Shown: positions 1-8,997 of the stretch, piece by piece | Numbering within the stretch: position 1 is the stretch's first letter | Layout: every line of letters starts with the position of its first letter | DNA from: Arcticibacter eurypsychrophilus | GTDB lineage: Bacteria; Bacteroidota; Bacteroidia; Sphingobacteriales; Sphingobacteriaceae | Length of the DNA: 64,000 nucleotides | Direction: 5' to 3' | NCBI RefSeq assembly: GCF_001730525.1 | Contig: NZ_MDFN01000002.1 | Coordinates: 62,001 to 126,000 of the forward strand | Made by a program: the position numbers and the translations under genes | The notes under the pieces: generated by a model | The model's database searches: none | Seen by the model: the letters and a program-made list of their open reading frames with translations, nothing else | What the model was told of the DNA's origin: nothing

Positions 1-75
1 AGATGCGGGGATACAACCAACCAGTGTGGCTACGGGAACTCCCAAAAAAGCAAAACTGTTACTTTTTGTACATAA
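1..75 (+). CDS. C-terminal end of an unrecognised protein (partial)
   Basis: Frame 1 is open from the window edge to a TAA at 73-75 and encodes about 24 residues ending in TVTFCT, with Cys at positions 2, 9 and 23. The stop falls four bases before a hairpin that looks like a terminator, which is why this frame is preferred over frame 2, whose stop at 95-97 lies inside the hairpin. No family can be named from so short a piece. It may not be a gene at all. Confidence 0.35.
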   Translation, partial: RCGDTTNQCGYGNSQKSKTVTFCT

Positions 76-78
76 GAG

Positions 79-140
79 AGGCTGTATCGTTGGTTAAGTT
101 AGCATGCCGGAGAGCATGATCGGTACCTATGATACAGCCT
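79..140. terminator. Hairpin between the left-edge gene and the acyl-CoA dehydrogenase
   Basis: A perfect 10-bp inverted repeat, AGGCTGTATC at 79-88 and GATACAGCCT at 131-140, encloses a loop with a second small stem (CATGC/GCATG). The right arm is followed by a T-rich run on the plus strand. The minus-strand gene ends at 155, so it could serve both directions. Confidence 0.55.
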
Positions 141-154
141 TTGAATTTTATTTA

Positions 155-1654
155 TTATGCAAATTTAAGCCACGAGCTATTATCTGAATAGTCGTCAACA
201 ACCTGAACGATATTATCAAACTTAAATGAGCACATCAGGGAGGAGATTTCCTGCTGTACCATGGTGATACAGTTTTCAATCAAGTCTTTCCTGAAACCTT
301 TAGCCTCAAGATCCAATACGTATCCCACTGAAACAATTCTTCCAAGAATCTTACCTAGATCAACAAGCTTACGCTGAGAGATGGTGTTACTAATTGAAAA
401 GCTTAGGTCTTTTTTGAAATGCAAACAAGCTTCGGCTGTTACTTTAAAATCTTTAAGGAAATCAAACAGGTTCAGTTGTTTTTGTTTTTTCATCAGACGG
501 GTAACCATTTCGGCTATCTGCGCATACAGCATTTCGTTAGAGCCTTCAAAGATTTGGAAAGGTCGGCTATCCATAATTCCACGACCACCAATATGGCTGA
601 TGCGGTATCCGTTTGCACCGGAAACCTGAACCAATAACTGGGCAGATTCTTGCATTAAATCAGTTACAACGGCTTTCATACTATTCGCTTCAAGGCCATC
701 GGTTGCCAAGTTGTGCTCAATTCCACTGATCTGGCTACTCTTAGCACACATGGCTGAACAAATGGTAAAGGCAGATTGGATTCGGGCAATCTGATGTTGC
801 ACCTGATCCATGGATAATAAGTTTCCGGCTCCAACCATTCTATTCTTGCAGTGGTTAATGGCTTCGTCCATCATGCGTTTGATAAAGCCCATACCCATTC
901 CTGGGAATTGCATTCTGCTTCGATGTAAAATATCAAGCATCATTTTAATACCTGTAGTCTCCGGTTCTAATTTGAATTTAGAGGGAACTTCAATATCCAA
1001 GGTGTTTAATCCGTAAGGAATCATGTAAAGTCCTAAACTATCATAAAGTTCCTCCACTACTACCTGCTGATTCCTTTGAGCGGTATCGCAGATAAAAAAG
1101 TCGATATCCCTGCTTAGTTCACCATTGTCTATTGATTTCCGACAAGCAATCAACCAATAATCAGCTAAACCGGTAAGTCCTTGCCAATGTTTAGTACCCT
1201 TGATTGCATAGCCGTCATTGATTAGTGTATGGCATGTTTTCATGTTTAAGGCATCGCTTCCAAAGTCGGGCTCAGTGATCATGAGTCCACCCATATTCTG
1301 ATTCATCAGAAAGCGGTCGAAGATCTCCTTTTTTGCGCCTTCGTTTGCATATTTAGAAATAGGTTCTAAAAAAAGAGCAATGTTTATTCCGAATGTCAGT
1401 GAAAGAGGAAGTGATTCGTAGGATGCTGCAGCTAATAAGCCTAAGCATTCTTTTACTTTGCTTCCACGGCCTCCGTATTGTTCAGGAATAGCAACGGCTA
1501 AAGGCACTTTGGACATAATTCCACTCATAACTGAAGGAGGAAGACCTCTTTCAAGGCTGAGTTTGTTTATATCTGCTTTTTCGTGAAATAAATGTCTTAG
1601 TGTTTCTTCGAACTCTTTAATAAACTCTGAAAAACTAGTTGTAGTCAATGTCAT
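155..1654 (-). CDS. Acyl-CoA dehydrogenase family protein
   Basis: Predicted FAD enzyme that oxidises an acyl-CoA thioester to the enoyl-CoA, probably in the cytoplasm. Visible family marks: the TEPDFGSD motif near residue 127, the GYAIKGTKHW strand that follows it, the central helical FPGMGMGF stretch, and FEGSNEML near residue 369, whose Glu370 matches the catalytic base of medium-chain acyl-CoA dehydrogenase (IYEGT). About 499 residues is longer than the usual 380-400, the extra length being a C-terminal helical tail after residue 385. I start at ATG 1654; a TTG two codons upstream is also possible. It stands alone, divergent from the phosphodiesterase gene. Substrate unknown. Confidence 0.9.
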   Translation of the reverse strand: MTLTTTSFSEFIKEFEETLRHLFHEKADINKLSLERGLPPSVMSGIMSKVPLAVAIPEQYGGRGSKVKECLGLLAAASYESLPLSLTFGINIALFLEPISKYANEGAKKEIFDRFLMNQNMGGLMITEPDFGSDALNMKTCHTLINDGYAIKGTKHWQGLTGLADYWLIACRKSIDNGELSRDIDFFICDTAQRNQQVVVEELYDSLGLYMIPYGLNTLDIEVPSKFKLEPETTGIKMMLDILHRSRMQFPGMGMGFIKRMMDEAINHCKNRMVGAGNLLSMDQVQHQIARIQSAFTICSAMCAKSSQISGIEHNLATDGLEANSMKAVVTDLMQESAQLLVQVSGANGYRISHIGGRGIMDSRPFQIFEGSNEMLYAQIAEMVTRLMKKQKQLNLFDFLKDFKVTAEACLHFKKDLSFSISNTISQRKLVDLGKILGRIVSVGYVLDLEAKGFRKDLIENCITMVQQEISSLMCSFKFDNIVQVVDDYSDNSSWLKFA

Positions 1655-1912
1655 ATGCAAAGATAATTATCTTAGTAGTAGGTTATAGGAGTATAAACAA
1701 ATTATTAACGATTTAGTTGTATGAACAGTTAAAATCTTTCATTATAATGTCATTTCTCTGATTAAAGACCACTCATGTGTTTTTAAATTTAAGATTTAAT
1801 GGCATAATATTAATATACATGCTTAAGTGATAAACTTACCTTAGCAACAAATATCAGATACATAGCACCAGCTACTTTGGAGGTTATTATCAGGTACTTC
1901 AATTCGATATAA

Positions 1913-2830
1913 ATGGACATGGTGATCAAAAATAATAATCTTGTTAAAATCCAATACCTAATTCTGCTTACCTTGTTGATGTGTATATCTTATCTTACTA
2001 TGGCACAAGGGAAAATTGATATTGAAGGACACAGAGGATGCAGGGGACTGATGCCTGAAAACACTATACCGGCTATGAAAAAAGCAATGGATTTAGGCGT
2101 TACTACCTTGGAGATGGATATTGCCATTAGTAAGGATCAACAGGCGGTATTGTCACATGATCCTTTTATGTCAGCAGATTTCGTATTGAAACCAGATGGG
2201 CAGCCAGTAACAGCAGCAGAGTCTAAAAGCTTAAAAATTTACGAGCTTAACTATGAGGAGATCCGGAAATTTGATGTGGGAAGCAGGGGTAACGCCAAGT
2301 TTCCGAAACAGCAAAAAATGGCAGCATATAAACCTTTGCTGAGCGATCTAATTGATTCAACTGAGGCTTATGCCAGGAATTTTAATTTACCGACACCTTA
2401 CTATAATATTGAAACGAAGGTTTCTCCGGAAGGAGATGGTATTTATCATCCGGAACCAGAAGGTTTTATGAAAATGCTGATACCTGTCATCTTAAGTAAA
2501 GGCATTGAAAAAAGGGTGATCATTCAATCTTTTGATCCCCGAACACTGGAAATTGTACACCGTGATTATCCGGAAATTAAAACAGCGCTGTTGGTGGAAA
2601 ATAAGGAAGGCCTTGAGATTAACTTAAAAAGACTAAGCTTCAAACCAACAATATACAGTCCTTATTATCTTCTTGTTGACGACCAAACAATCAGGGATTG
2701 CCATAAACAAGAGATTAAAATTATTCCATGGACGGTCAATACGCAGGCTGCTATTGAAGATTTGATCAACAAGGGAGTGGATGGCATTATTACTGACTAC
2801 CCGGATTTGTTAATCCATAAAAACAAATGA
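1913..2830 (+). CDS. Glycerophosphodiester phosphodiesterase, secreted
   Basis: Hydrolyses glycerophosphodiesters (deacylated phospholipids) to glycerol-3-phosphate and an alcohol. The family signature is complete: EGHRG near residues 38-42 with the catalytic His40-Arg41, PENT near 48-51, LEMDI near 66-70 with metal ligands Glu67 and Asp69, and SHDP near 81-84 with the second catalytic His. A hydrophobic segment at residues 13-30 followed by AQG is a signal peptide, so the enzyme should act in the periplasm. Length 305 residues is normal. The stop overlaps the start of the next gene by 4 bp (ATGA), so the two are translationally coupled. Confidence 0.92.
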   Translation: MDMVIKNNNLVKIQYLILLTLLMCISYLTMAQGKIDIEGHRGCRGLMPENTIPAMKKAMDLGVTTLEMDIAISKDQQAVLSHDPFMSADFVLKPDGQPVTAAESKSLKIYELNYEEIRKFDVGSRGNAKFPKQQKMAAYKPLLSDLIDSTEAYARNFNLPTPYYNIETKVSPEGDGIYHPEPEGFMKMLIPVILSKGIEKRVIIQSFDPRTLEIVHRDYPEIKTALLVENKEGLEINLKRLSFKPTIYSPYYLLVDDQTIRDCHKQEIKIIPWTVNTQAAIEDLINKGVDGIITDYPDLLIHKNK

Positions 2831-3822
2831 ATTTGAGAATAGGATTAAAGATACTTGGAGCAGCGATCTTACTCCTGATTGTTGTTTATTTCTGCGGCCC
2901 TTATCCTAAGACTCCATTTTATACGACTCAACTGCCTGTTGTTCCGGAGTTGAAGGATCTTGATGCATACATTACTGAAAAAGAAGGTAAATTAGCTGTT
3001 AAACAAGGAAACGGAGCAAAAGTTATTTGGGCAGACCGTGCGGCTAAAACCCAAACTGAATATGCGGTAGTTTATCTGCATGGATTTGGTTCAAGTCATG
3101 AAGAAGGCAATCCTGTACATCGGGCATTTGCAAAAAAGTTTCACTGCAACCTGTACTTATCAAGGCTGGCAGATCATGGTTTAATTACTAAAGAGCCAAT
3201 GATTGATTTTAGTGCAGAAAGACTTTGGCAATCTGCATTGGAAGCTTATGCAATCGGTAGAAAGCTTGGTAAAAAAGTAATTTTAATGAGTACCTCTACA
3301 GGGGGCACAATATCATTAAAACTAGCAGCAGATTATCCTGAGATCAATAGTCTGATCCTATTATCACCAAATATTAAGATCAATAATGACAATTCCTGGT
3401 TGCTAAATAATCCATGGGGACTACAGATTGCACGACAAATTTCAGGAGGCAACTATTTAAGGTCCCAGATAAAAACAAAAGAATACAGTAAATACTGGTA
3501 TCCATATTATAGGCTTGAGGCCGCTGTTGAGCTTCAGGAACTTATTGAAACGACGATGTTACCTTCCACTTTTAAAAAGGTTAGACAACCAGTTCTTCTT
3601 CTGTATTATTATAAAGATCAGGCCCACCAGGACAATGTGGTAAAGGTTGATGCCATGCTTAACATGTTTAATGAGCTTGGAACGCCAGTTCGTTTAAAAC
3701 GTAAGGCAGCTATTCCAAATGCAGGAAACCATGTAATCGGATCATGGATCAAATCGAAAGATATTAAGATGGTTGAAAGGGAAACAGCACGTTTTGGATC
3801 TGAAATATTGAAGCTGCATTGA
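2827..3822 (+). CDS. Alpha/beta hydrolase, membrane-anchored
   Basis: Serine hydrolase of the alpha/beta fold. The oxyanion region VVYLHGFGSS (residues 81-90) is followed by the nucleophile elbow MSTSTGG (154-160); the first Gly of GxSxG is replaced by Ser, with Ser157 as nucleophile. GNHVIGSW near residue 300 supplies the catalytic His302. An N-terminal hydrophobic helix (6-23) without a clear cleavage site suggests an envelope-bound protein. It overlaps the phosphodiesterase gene by 4 bp, which suggests that both act on lipids, but the substrate (lysophospholipid, monoglyceride or other ester) cannot be read from the sequence. Confidence 0.85.
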   Translation: MNLRIGLKILGAAILLLIVVYFCGPYPKTPFYTTQLPVVPELKDLDAYITEKEGKLAVKQGNGAKVIWADRAAKTQTEYAVVYLHGFGSSHEEGNPVHRAFAKKFHCNLYLSRLADHGLITKEPMIDFSAERLWQSALEAYAIGRKLGKKVILMSTSTGGTISLKLAADYPEINSLILLSPNIKINNDNSWLLNNPWGLQIARQISGGNYLRSQIKTKEYSKYWYPYYRLEAAVELQELIETTMLPSTFKKVRQPVLLLYYYKDQAHQDNVVKVDAMLNMFNELGTPVRLKRKAAIPNAGNHVIGSWIKSKDIKMVERETARFGSEILKLH

Positions 3823-3911
3823 TTTATAATTGATCCGCAGCTCCTCCAAAAGTATTGCGATATGCATCTATCGATATAATCAACCTATCCATCGGCACAT
3901 ATAATTAATTT

Positions 3912-3955
3912 TTTTAAAAGAATAAACTTATCCGACAAAATTTATTCTTTTAAAA
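3912..3955. terminator. AT-rich 15-bp perfect inverted repeat
   Basis: TTTTAAAAGAATAAA at 3912-3926 pairs perfectly with 3941-3955 across a 14-base loop. It lies about 90 bp after the hydrolase stop and 118 bp before the glycosyltransferase operon. Being all A/T apart from one pair, it is a weak but plausible bidirectional terminator; an operator is the alternative. Confidence 0.5.
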
Positions 3956-4072
3956 TTTAGCTGAAGTAATTGTATAGTTATTGAAAAAAAACAACGATAT
4001 CGACTGATAATTTAATTTTCTCCTCATTCTATAGTAACAAGAAGATGGTAGCTTGCCATCCAAAGTTTGATT

Positions 4073-5242
4073 ATGAAGAGGATTAAAGTGGCATTTTTTG
4101 CTGAAATTTTAATAGAAGATTTTGATGGTGCTTCACGTACCATGTTTCAGCTTATAAAAAGAATCAATCCAGAGGATTTTGAATTTCTTTTTATTTGTGG
4201 AGTAGGGCCCGATCAACTTTACGGATTTGAATGCATGCGTATTCCTACTATTACACTGCCGGTTAATCATACTTATAAAATGGCTTTACCTGTTTTTGCG
4301 CAGAGCAGAATTAAGGAAAAGCTGTTAAGTTTTTATCCAGACGTAGTACATATTGCTACACCTTCCCTATTGGGACACTTTGCAATGAAATATGCGCGTC
4401 GGCGACTCATTCCCATTATATCAATTTACCATACCCACTTTATATCTTATATTGATTACTATTTAAAGCATGCCTCATTTCTAATTGGTGCTATTAAACC
4501 TATGATCGCTGAGAGTCAAAGAAAATTCTATAATCAGAGTAACTTAACCTATGTACCTTCAGAAAGCATTTCAGCTGAATTATGTGACATGGGGATTGAG
4601 GGTAGTCGTTTAAAAATATGGAAAAGAGGGTTCGATGCCTCTATTTTCTCACCGACAAAAAAAGACTTAGGTATCATTAGGAAAATTACAGAAAACACAT
4701 TTCCAACTATCCTATTTGCAAGCAGATTGGTTTGGGAAAAGAACCTGGAGACCCTATTTGGTGTTTATGATGAATTAATCAAAAAGAAAATAGACATTAA
4801 CCTTTTAATTGCAGGGGATGGGATAGCTGAAGATGCGTGCAGAGCAAGAATGCCTAAAGCTTTTTTTGTTGGCAAAAAGAATCATGAGGACCTGGCTGTT
4901 TTATATGCTTCATCTGATATTTTTCTTTTCCCTTCTATTTCGGAGACCTTTGGAAATGTGGTGTTAGAGGCAATGGCATCGGGATTACCTTGCGTAATCG
5001 CAGATGGGGGTGGTTCTAAAGACTTCATTGAAGATGGAGTAAATGGTTTGAAATGCGATGCAGAAAACGCAATGGATTACATGAGTAAAATACAGTTACT
5101 GCTGGAAAACGAAATGCTTCGGGAACAGTTTTCAAAGGCGGGATTGGCATATAGTAAACGGTGCAACTGGCAACAACTGGTTCAAACGTATTTTGAAGAT
5201 ATACAATTTCTTTCTGCTGAATCGCTGCAGGTTGCTGTTTAA
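4073..5242 (+). CDS. Glycosyltransferase, family GT4
   Basis: Retaining GT-B glycosyltransferase that moves a sugar from a nucleotide-sugar donor. Seen: an N-terminal Rossmann half opening with KVAFFAEIL and a DGASRT loop, DVVHIATPS, IYHTHF, then the donor domain with FASRLVWEKNLETL, LLIAGDG and the EX7E signature in SETFGNVVLEAMA, followed by GLPCVIADGGG. This resembles the MgtA/PimB-type mannosyltransferases, but the sugar cannot be fixed from sequence. I choose ATG 4073 over an upstream TTG at 4067. First gene of a three-gene operon; the next starts 9 bp after the stop. Confidence 0.9.
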   Translation: MKRIKVAFFAEILIEDFDGASRTMFQLIKRINPEDFEFLFICGVGPDQLYGFECMRIPTITLPVNHTYKMALPVFAQSRIKEKLLSFYPDVVHIATPSLLGHFAMKYARRRLIPIISIYHTHFISYIDYYLKHASFLIGAIKPMIAESQRKFYNQSNLTYVPSESISAELCDMGIEGSRLKIWKRGFDASIFSPTKKDLGIIRKITENTFPTILFASRLVWEKNLETLFGVYDELIKKKIDINLLIAGDGIAEDACRARMPKAFFVGKKNHEDLAVLYASSDIFLFPSISETFGNVVLEAMASGLPCVIADGGGSKDFIEDGVNGLKCDAENAMDYMSKIQLLLENEMLREQFSKAGLAYSKRCNWQQLVQTYFEDIQFLSAESLQVAV

Positions 5243-5251
5243 TGTCCTTCG

Positions 5252-6265
5252 ATGAAGTTTATAAAGGTTTTAATACTGATTTGCGTTATTGTTTCTTTGA
5301 TCATCTTCGTCTATGCCATAGATTATAGATACGTCATCTCTTCTATACAAAAAATTGGATTTAAGTTTATTTATCTAATTGCCATTACAGGTATTGCCTA
5401 TGTTTTGGGTACCTTAAGTTGGAAGTACTGTATGGCTGAGCAGGCTGTAGATATTTCGCTTGTCAAATTATTTTTGATTCGGCATGTGGGTGAAACGGCA
5501 AGTTTACTGAACCCTGCAGGCATATTGGTTGGAGAAACGGTGAAAGCTCATCTTTTACAAGAGCATGGAATTGAAAAAAAAGCGATTCTCTCTTCCATAT
5601 TGGTTTCCAGGGTTATTATGATTGTAACACAGCTCATTTTATTTTCCTTTGCACTCAGCGTTCTTCTATTTAAAAGTTCAACCATTATAAGCTCGCCCAT
5701 TCATTTAGAATTTACATTTACAACTATTGCTATTCTTTTCTTAATTGTCGTTTCTTTATTTGTTTTTAGAAGAAGGTTAAAGATTTTAATGCTGAGAACC
5801 AGGTTTGGTTTAACAGTATATGAGAGAACAATAAAAATCAGATTAAAAATCTTAGAGCTTAAGCAAGATATTGCAAATCTTTTTGAAGATAACAAAAAGA
5901 CTCTTGTACTGGCAATATTTTTTGCGCTGTTACACTGGATTGCAGGTTGTATCGAATTCTATCTTATACTGCAATTTTTAGGTGTTAACATCCATATCGT
6001 ACAAGCATTGCTAGTTGATATGGGTGTCATATTTTTCAAAGCCGCAGGGGTCTTTATTCCAGGACAGGTAGGAATTGAAGAATTTGGCAACAAGATCATG
6101 CTCGCTGCAGTAGGAATAACTGGAGTTGAAATTTGGACTACGGCATCTATACTAAGACGTTCAAGACAACTTACCTGGATAGGGATAGGCTTTATTATCT
6201 ATTGGTTTATGTATCGAATCAGGATTTCAAACTTAAAAACACTGAATGGAAATTCTGTTTATTAG
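5252..6265 (+). CDS. Flippase-like integral membrane protein (LPG synthase TM / UPF0104 family)
   Basis: 337 residues, almost entirely hydrophobic, with about seven to eight predicted membrane helices. Family marks are PAGILVGETVKAHLL near residue 89, which follows a conserved Glu-rich turn, and PGQVGIEEFG near residue 270. Proteins with this domain include the lipid-flipping half of MprF and many uncharacterised flippases. It lies between two GT4 genes (9 bp after the first, overlapping the second by 20 bp), so an attractive inference is that it handles a glycosylated lipid built by them. It lacks the lysyltransferase half of MprF, so it should not aminoacylate lipid. Confidence 0.83.
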   Translation: MKFIKVLILICVIVSLIIFVYAIDYRYVISSIQKIGFKFIYLIAITGIAYVLGTLSWKYCMAEQAVDISLVKLFLIRHVGETASLLNPAGILVGETVKAHLLQEHGIEKKAILSSILVSRVIMIVTQLILFSFALSVLLFKSSTIISSPIHLEFTFTTIAILFLIVVSLFVFRRRLKILMLRTRFGLTVYERTIKIRLKILELKQDIANLFEDNKKTLVLAIFFALLHWIAGCIEFYLILQFLGVNIHIVQALLVDMGVIFFKAAGVFIPGQVGIEEFGNKIMLAAVGITGVEIWTTASILRRSRQLTWIGIGFIIYWFMYRIRISNLKTLNGNSVY

Positions 6266-7424
6266 TCACAAATATCCACCCGCTTTAGGAGGGATGGAGA
6301 AACAGAGCTATGAACTCATTAATGGATTAAAGGCCGATCTTCAAGTGCATAGTATCGTTTATGAAGGAAAGGAAAGCAGGCTGAGTTTCTTTTTAAAGCT
6401 TAACCGGAGGATTCTCCTACTCTGTAAAGAAAATCCAGGTATTTCAATCATACATTTTAACGATGCTTTAATAGGTGCCTGGAGTTTAACACATAAGGGA
6501 TATCCTCATCTTAAAAGAACGATGACAGTGCATGGCCTGGATATAGTTTTCCCTTCCCGAATATATCAACATCTTATACTTCCGAAATTTAACCGCTTTG
6601 ATTTAATTTTTGCAGTAAGCAGGGCTACTGCTGAAGCTTGTATTTTAAGAGGTATTTCAAAAGACAAAGTAGTTGTTATTAATAATGGAGTTGATAACAG
6701 CATCATGCCTTCGCTTTCGAGATCTGATGTACTTATAATGCTTAAAACTAAGTATCACCTGGATTGTACAGGTAAAAGAATACTGGTGGCAATGGGAAGA
6801 CCTGTTAAACGCAAAGGGTTTTCATGGTTTATACAAAATGTACTTCCAAAGTTGAATGAAGACCTTATACTTTTACTTATTGGACCTTCTGTTGACGAAA
6901 AGGCTTGTTTTAAAAATTATCTATTTCAACATACACCGTCAATTATCAGAAGCCCAATAGAGCTCTTTCTAGGCTATCCATCGGACAGACAAGCGATTAA
7001 CATACTCATTGAAAATCCTCGTATTTCAGATAAAGTTAAAAATTTAGGGAAGTTACCATTTTCAGACATCATTCATATTTTAGGGGTTGCAGAAGCCTTT
7101 ATTATGCCCAATATCTATATTAAAGGCGATATGGAAGGATTTGGTCTTGTCGGGTTGGAAGCATCAATGTGTGGTACTAAAGTAATCGCTTCAGGCATAG
7201 AGGGGATTACTGATGCTGTTAAACAAGGGGAAAATGGCATTCTTTTACCAACTAAGGATGCAAATGCATGGATTGGTGCTTTGAATCATATTGTAAAAGA
7301 ACCGGAAGTGGCTGAAAGAATGAGCCGTGATGACATTATAAATTTCACAAAACAGCAATTTAACTGGAAGAAAATGACGGATAATTACCTTTCATACTTC
7401 AATAAACTTAATAAAGAAAAATAG
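6246..7424 (+). CDS. Glycosyltransferase, family GT4
   Basis: A second GT-B enzyme, 392 residues, distinct from the first. It opens with HKYPPALGGMEKQSYEL, a glycine-rich acceptor loop, then VHGLD, a VSRAT turn and VINNGVD at the domain junction. The donor half holds MGRPVKRKGFSWF, LLIGPS and the EX7E motif in EGFGLVGLEAS, followed by GTKVIASG. It begins inside the end of the flippase-like gene (20-bp overlap), so the three are surely co-transcribed. Likely acts at the cytoplasmic face of the inner membrane; donor and acceptor are unknown. Confidence 0.9.
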   Translation: MEILFISHKYPPALGGMEKQSYELINGLKADLQVHSIVYEGKESRLSFFLKLNRRILLLCKENPGISIIHFNDALIGAWSLTHKGYPHLKRTMTVHGLDIVFPSRIYQHLILPKFNRFDLIFAVSRATAEACILRGISKDKVVVINNGVDNSIMPSLSRSDVLIMLKTKYHLDCTGKRILVAMGRPVKRKGFSWFIQNVLPKLNEDLILLLIGPSVDEKACFKNYLFQHTPSIIRSPIELFLGYPSDRQAINILIENPRISDKVKNLGKLPFSDIIHILGVAEAFIMPNIYIKGDMEGFGLVGLEASMCGTKVIASGIEGITDAVKQGENGILLPTKDANAWIGALNHIVKEPEVAERMSRDDIINFTKQQFNWKKMTDNYLSYFNKLNKEK

Positions 7425-7586
7425 AGTCTGTACGCGAAGAATAGAAACTACAGCTTTATTCTAAAAATAAATTGATTTAATCATTGACTACATCCCTAAT
7501 TCAACATAAAGGCCGGCACGTCATTTTTAAAGAAATGATCAATCATACATCCTAACTACTTAAGTATATTGGTTAATTTTTGATCA

Positions 7587-8294
7587 CTAACTATTAAAAG
7601 TAATTATTTCATAATCAGCAAAAACTTCTTTAGGAGTGCCTGTTCGCACAATCGCACCGTTCTCAATACAGATAATTCGTTCTGTCAAACGTAAGATCTC
7701 TGCGGGGTCGTGACTTACAATAATCATGGTAGTCTGCTTAAACTGGTAAGCTTTTTTTATTTCCGTTTGTATGGAGAGACGCATCTTGTAATCAAGAGAA
7801 GAAAAGGGCTCATCTAGCAATAAAATATCGGGCGTTCGGGCAAGGGCACGAGCGAGAGCAACACGCTGTTTTTGTCCGCCAGATAATTTATCAGGTTTCT
7901 GTTTTCGGAAACCAGTTAAACCAAAGAGCTCCAGAAGCTGATCAACCATTTCTTCATCCTTGGTAGTCTGAGCATACCGAATATTCCCCTCTATGGTCAT
8001 ATTTGGAAACAGGGCATAATCCTGAAACATAAAGCCTATATTCCGGTTCTGAGAGGCGACATGGATGCCCTTAAAAGAATCGAACCAGACCTTCTCTCCA
8101 TATTTAATAATCCCCTTATCAGGTTTAGTGAGTCCTGCCAGCATTCGGAGCAAAGTGGTTTTGCCTTCTCCTGAAGCGCCGAACAAGGCAAGAAGTTCAC
8201 CACTGGCAATCTCTGATTTAAATACCAGGTTCATCTTACCACTGGGAGTAATTATCGTTTTTTCGATATCAATATATATTACAGGACTTTCCAT
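7587..8294 (-). CDS. modC: Molybdate ABC transporter, ATP-binding protein ModC
   Basis: ATPase that powers molybdate import. Complete ABC set: Walker A GASGEGKTT, Q-loop FQDYALFP, signature LSGGQKQRV, Walker B ILLLDEP, D-loop SSLD and H-loop VSHDP. At 235 residues it lacks the C-terminal TOBE (Mop) domain found in E. coli ModC (about 350 residues); a stand-alone Mop protein is encoded upstream in the same cluster. Its start overlaps the modB end by 16 bp. Sulfate or tungstate are possible alternative substrates, but the neighbouring ModA and ModE-like genes favour molybdate. Confidence 0.93.
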   Translation of the reverse strand: MESPVIYIDIEKTIITPSGKMNLVFKSEIASGELLALFGASGEGKTTLLRMLAGLTKPDKGIIKYGEKVWFDSFKGIHVASQNRNIGFMFQDYALFPNMTIEGNIRYAQTTKDEEMVDQLLELFGLTGFRKQKPDKLSGGQKQRVALARALARTPDILLLDEPFSSLDYKMRLSIQTEIKKAYQFKQTTMIIVSHDPAEILRLTERIICIENGAIVRTGTPKEVFADYEIITFNS

Positions 8295-8959
8295 TGATCA
8301 TTTTTTCTATTGACACTATAAATTACAGCAAGGAGAACGAAAGAGATACCAAATAGGATAATAGCATACTGATCAGCAAGGGCAAAGTTTAATGCTTGAA
8401 CTTCATCGTAAATAGCGATGGAGGCTACGCGCGTTTCTCCTGGAATATTTCCTCCAACCATCAGCACAATACCAAACTCACCAATACAATGCGCAAAGGT
8501 AAGCGCAACGGCGGTTATAAAAGATGATTTGACATTGGGCAGTAGGACACGAAAGAATGTGGTCGTTTTCGACTTACCAAGCGTATATGAAGCTTCGGAC
8601 AAACTATCGGGTAAAGATCGTAATCCACTAAGGAGAGGCTGCACCATAAAAGGAAGGCTAAACAGAACAGAGGCTAACAGGATCCCGGAAAAAGAAAAGG
8701 CTAGTCTGATATCCAAAGTCTGCGCAAGCCATGCACCAAAGGCATTACGTGGACTATACACCAATAACACATAATAGCCCACTACGGAAGGGGGCAAAAC
8801 CATTGGCATACTAATCAGCGCTTCGACCAGTGGTTTAGCCTTGAATTTGGTGTAGGCTAATCCATAGGCAACAGGCATCCCTAGCAGAACAAGAATAAAA
8901 GTGGTCAGCAAGGCTAATTTTAATGTGATCCAAAGTGTGATTAGAAAATCGATATCCAT
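8279..8959 (-). CDS. modB: Molybdate ABC transporter, permease ModB
   Basis: Inner-membrane channel subunit of the importer. 226 residues with about five to six membrane helices. The cytoplasmic coupling loop carries EASYTLGKSKTTTFFRVLLP (the EAA motif that docks on ModC), followed by the well-conserved FAHCIGEFGIVLMVGGNIPG stretch typical of ModB/CysT permeases. It sits between modA (38 bp upstream) and modC (16-bp overlap), the usual order modABC. Confidence 0.94.
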   Translation of the reverse strand: MDIDFLITLWITLKLALLTTFILVLLGMPVAYGLAYTKFKAKPLVEALISMPMVLPPSVVGYYVLLVYSPRNAFGAWLAQTLDIRLAFSFSGILLASVLFSLPFMVQPLLSGLRSLPDSLSEASYTLGKSKTTTFFRVLLPNVKSSFITAVALTFAHCIGEFGIVLMVGGNIPGETRVASIAIYDEVQALNFALADQYAIILFGISFVLLAVIYSVNRKNDQWKVL

Positions 8960-8997
8960 TAGAACGTTTTGAATGAGGAGCTTTTAATTTTTGCAGA

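Noticed and set aside
8418-8774. Plus-strand ORF of 118 codons antisense to modB
   Set aside because: Mirrors the well-conserved modB; its peptide has no family likeness.
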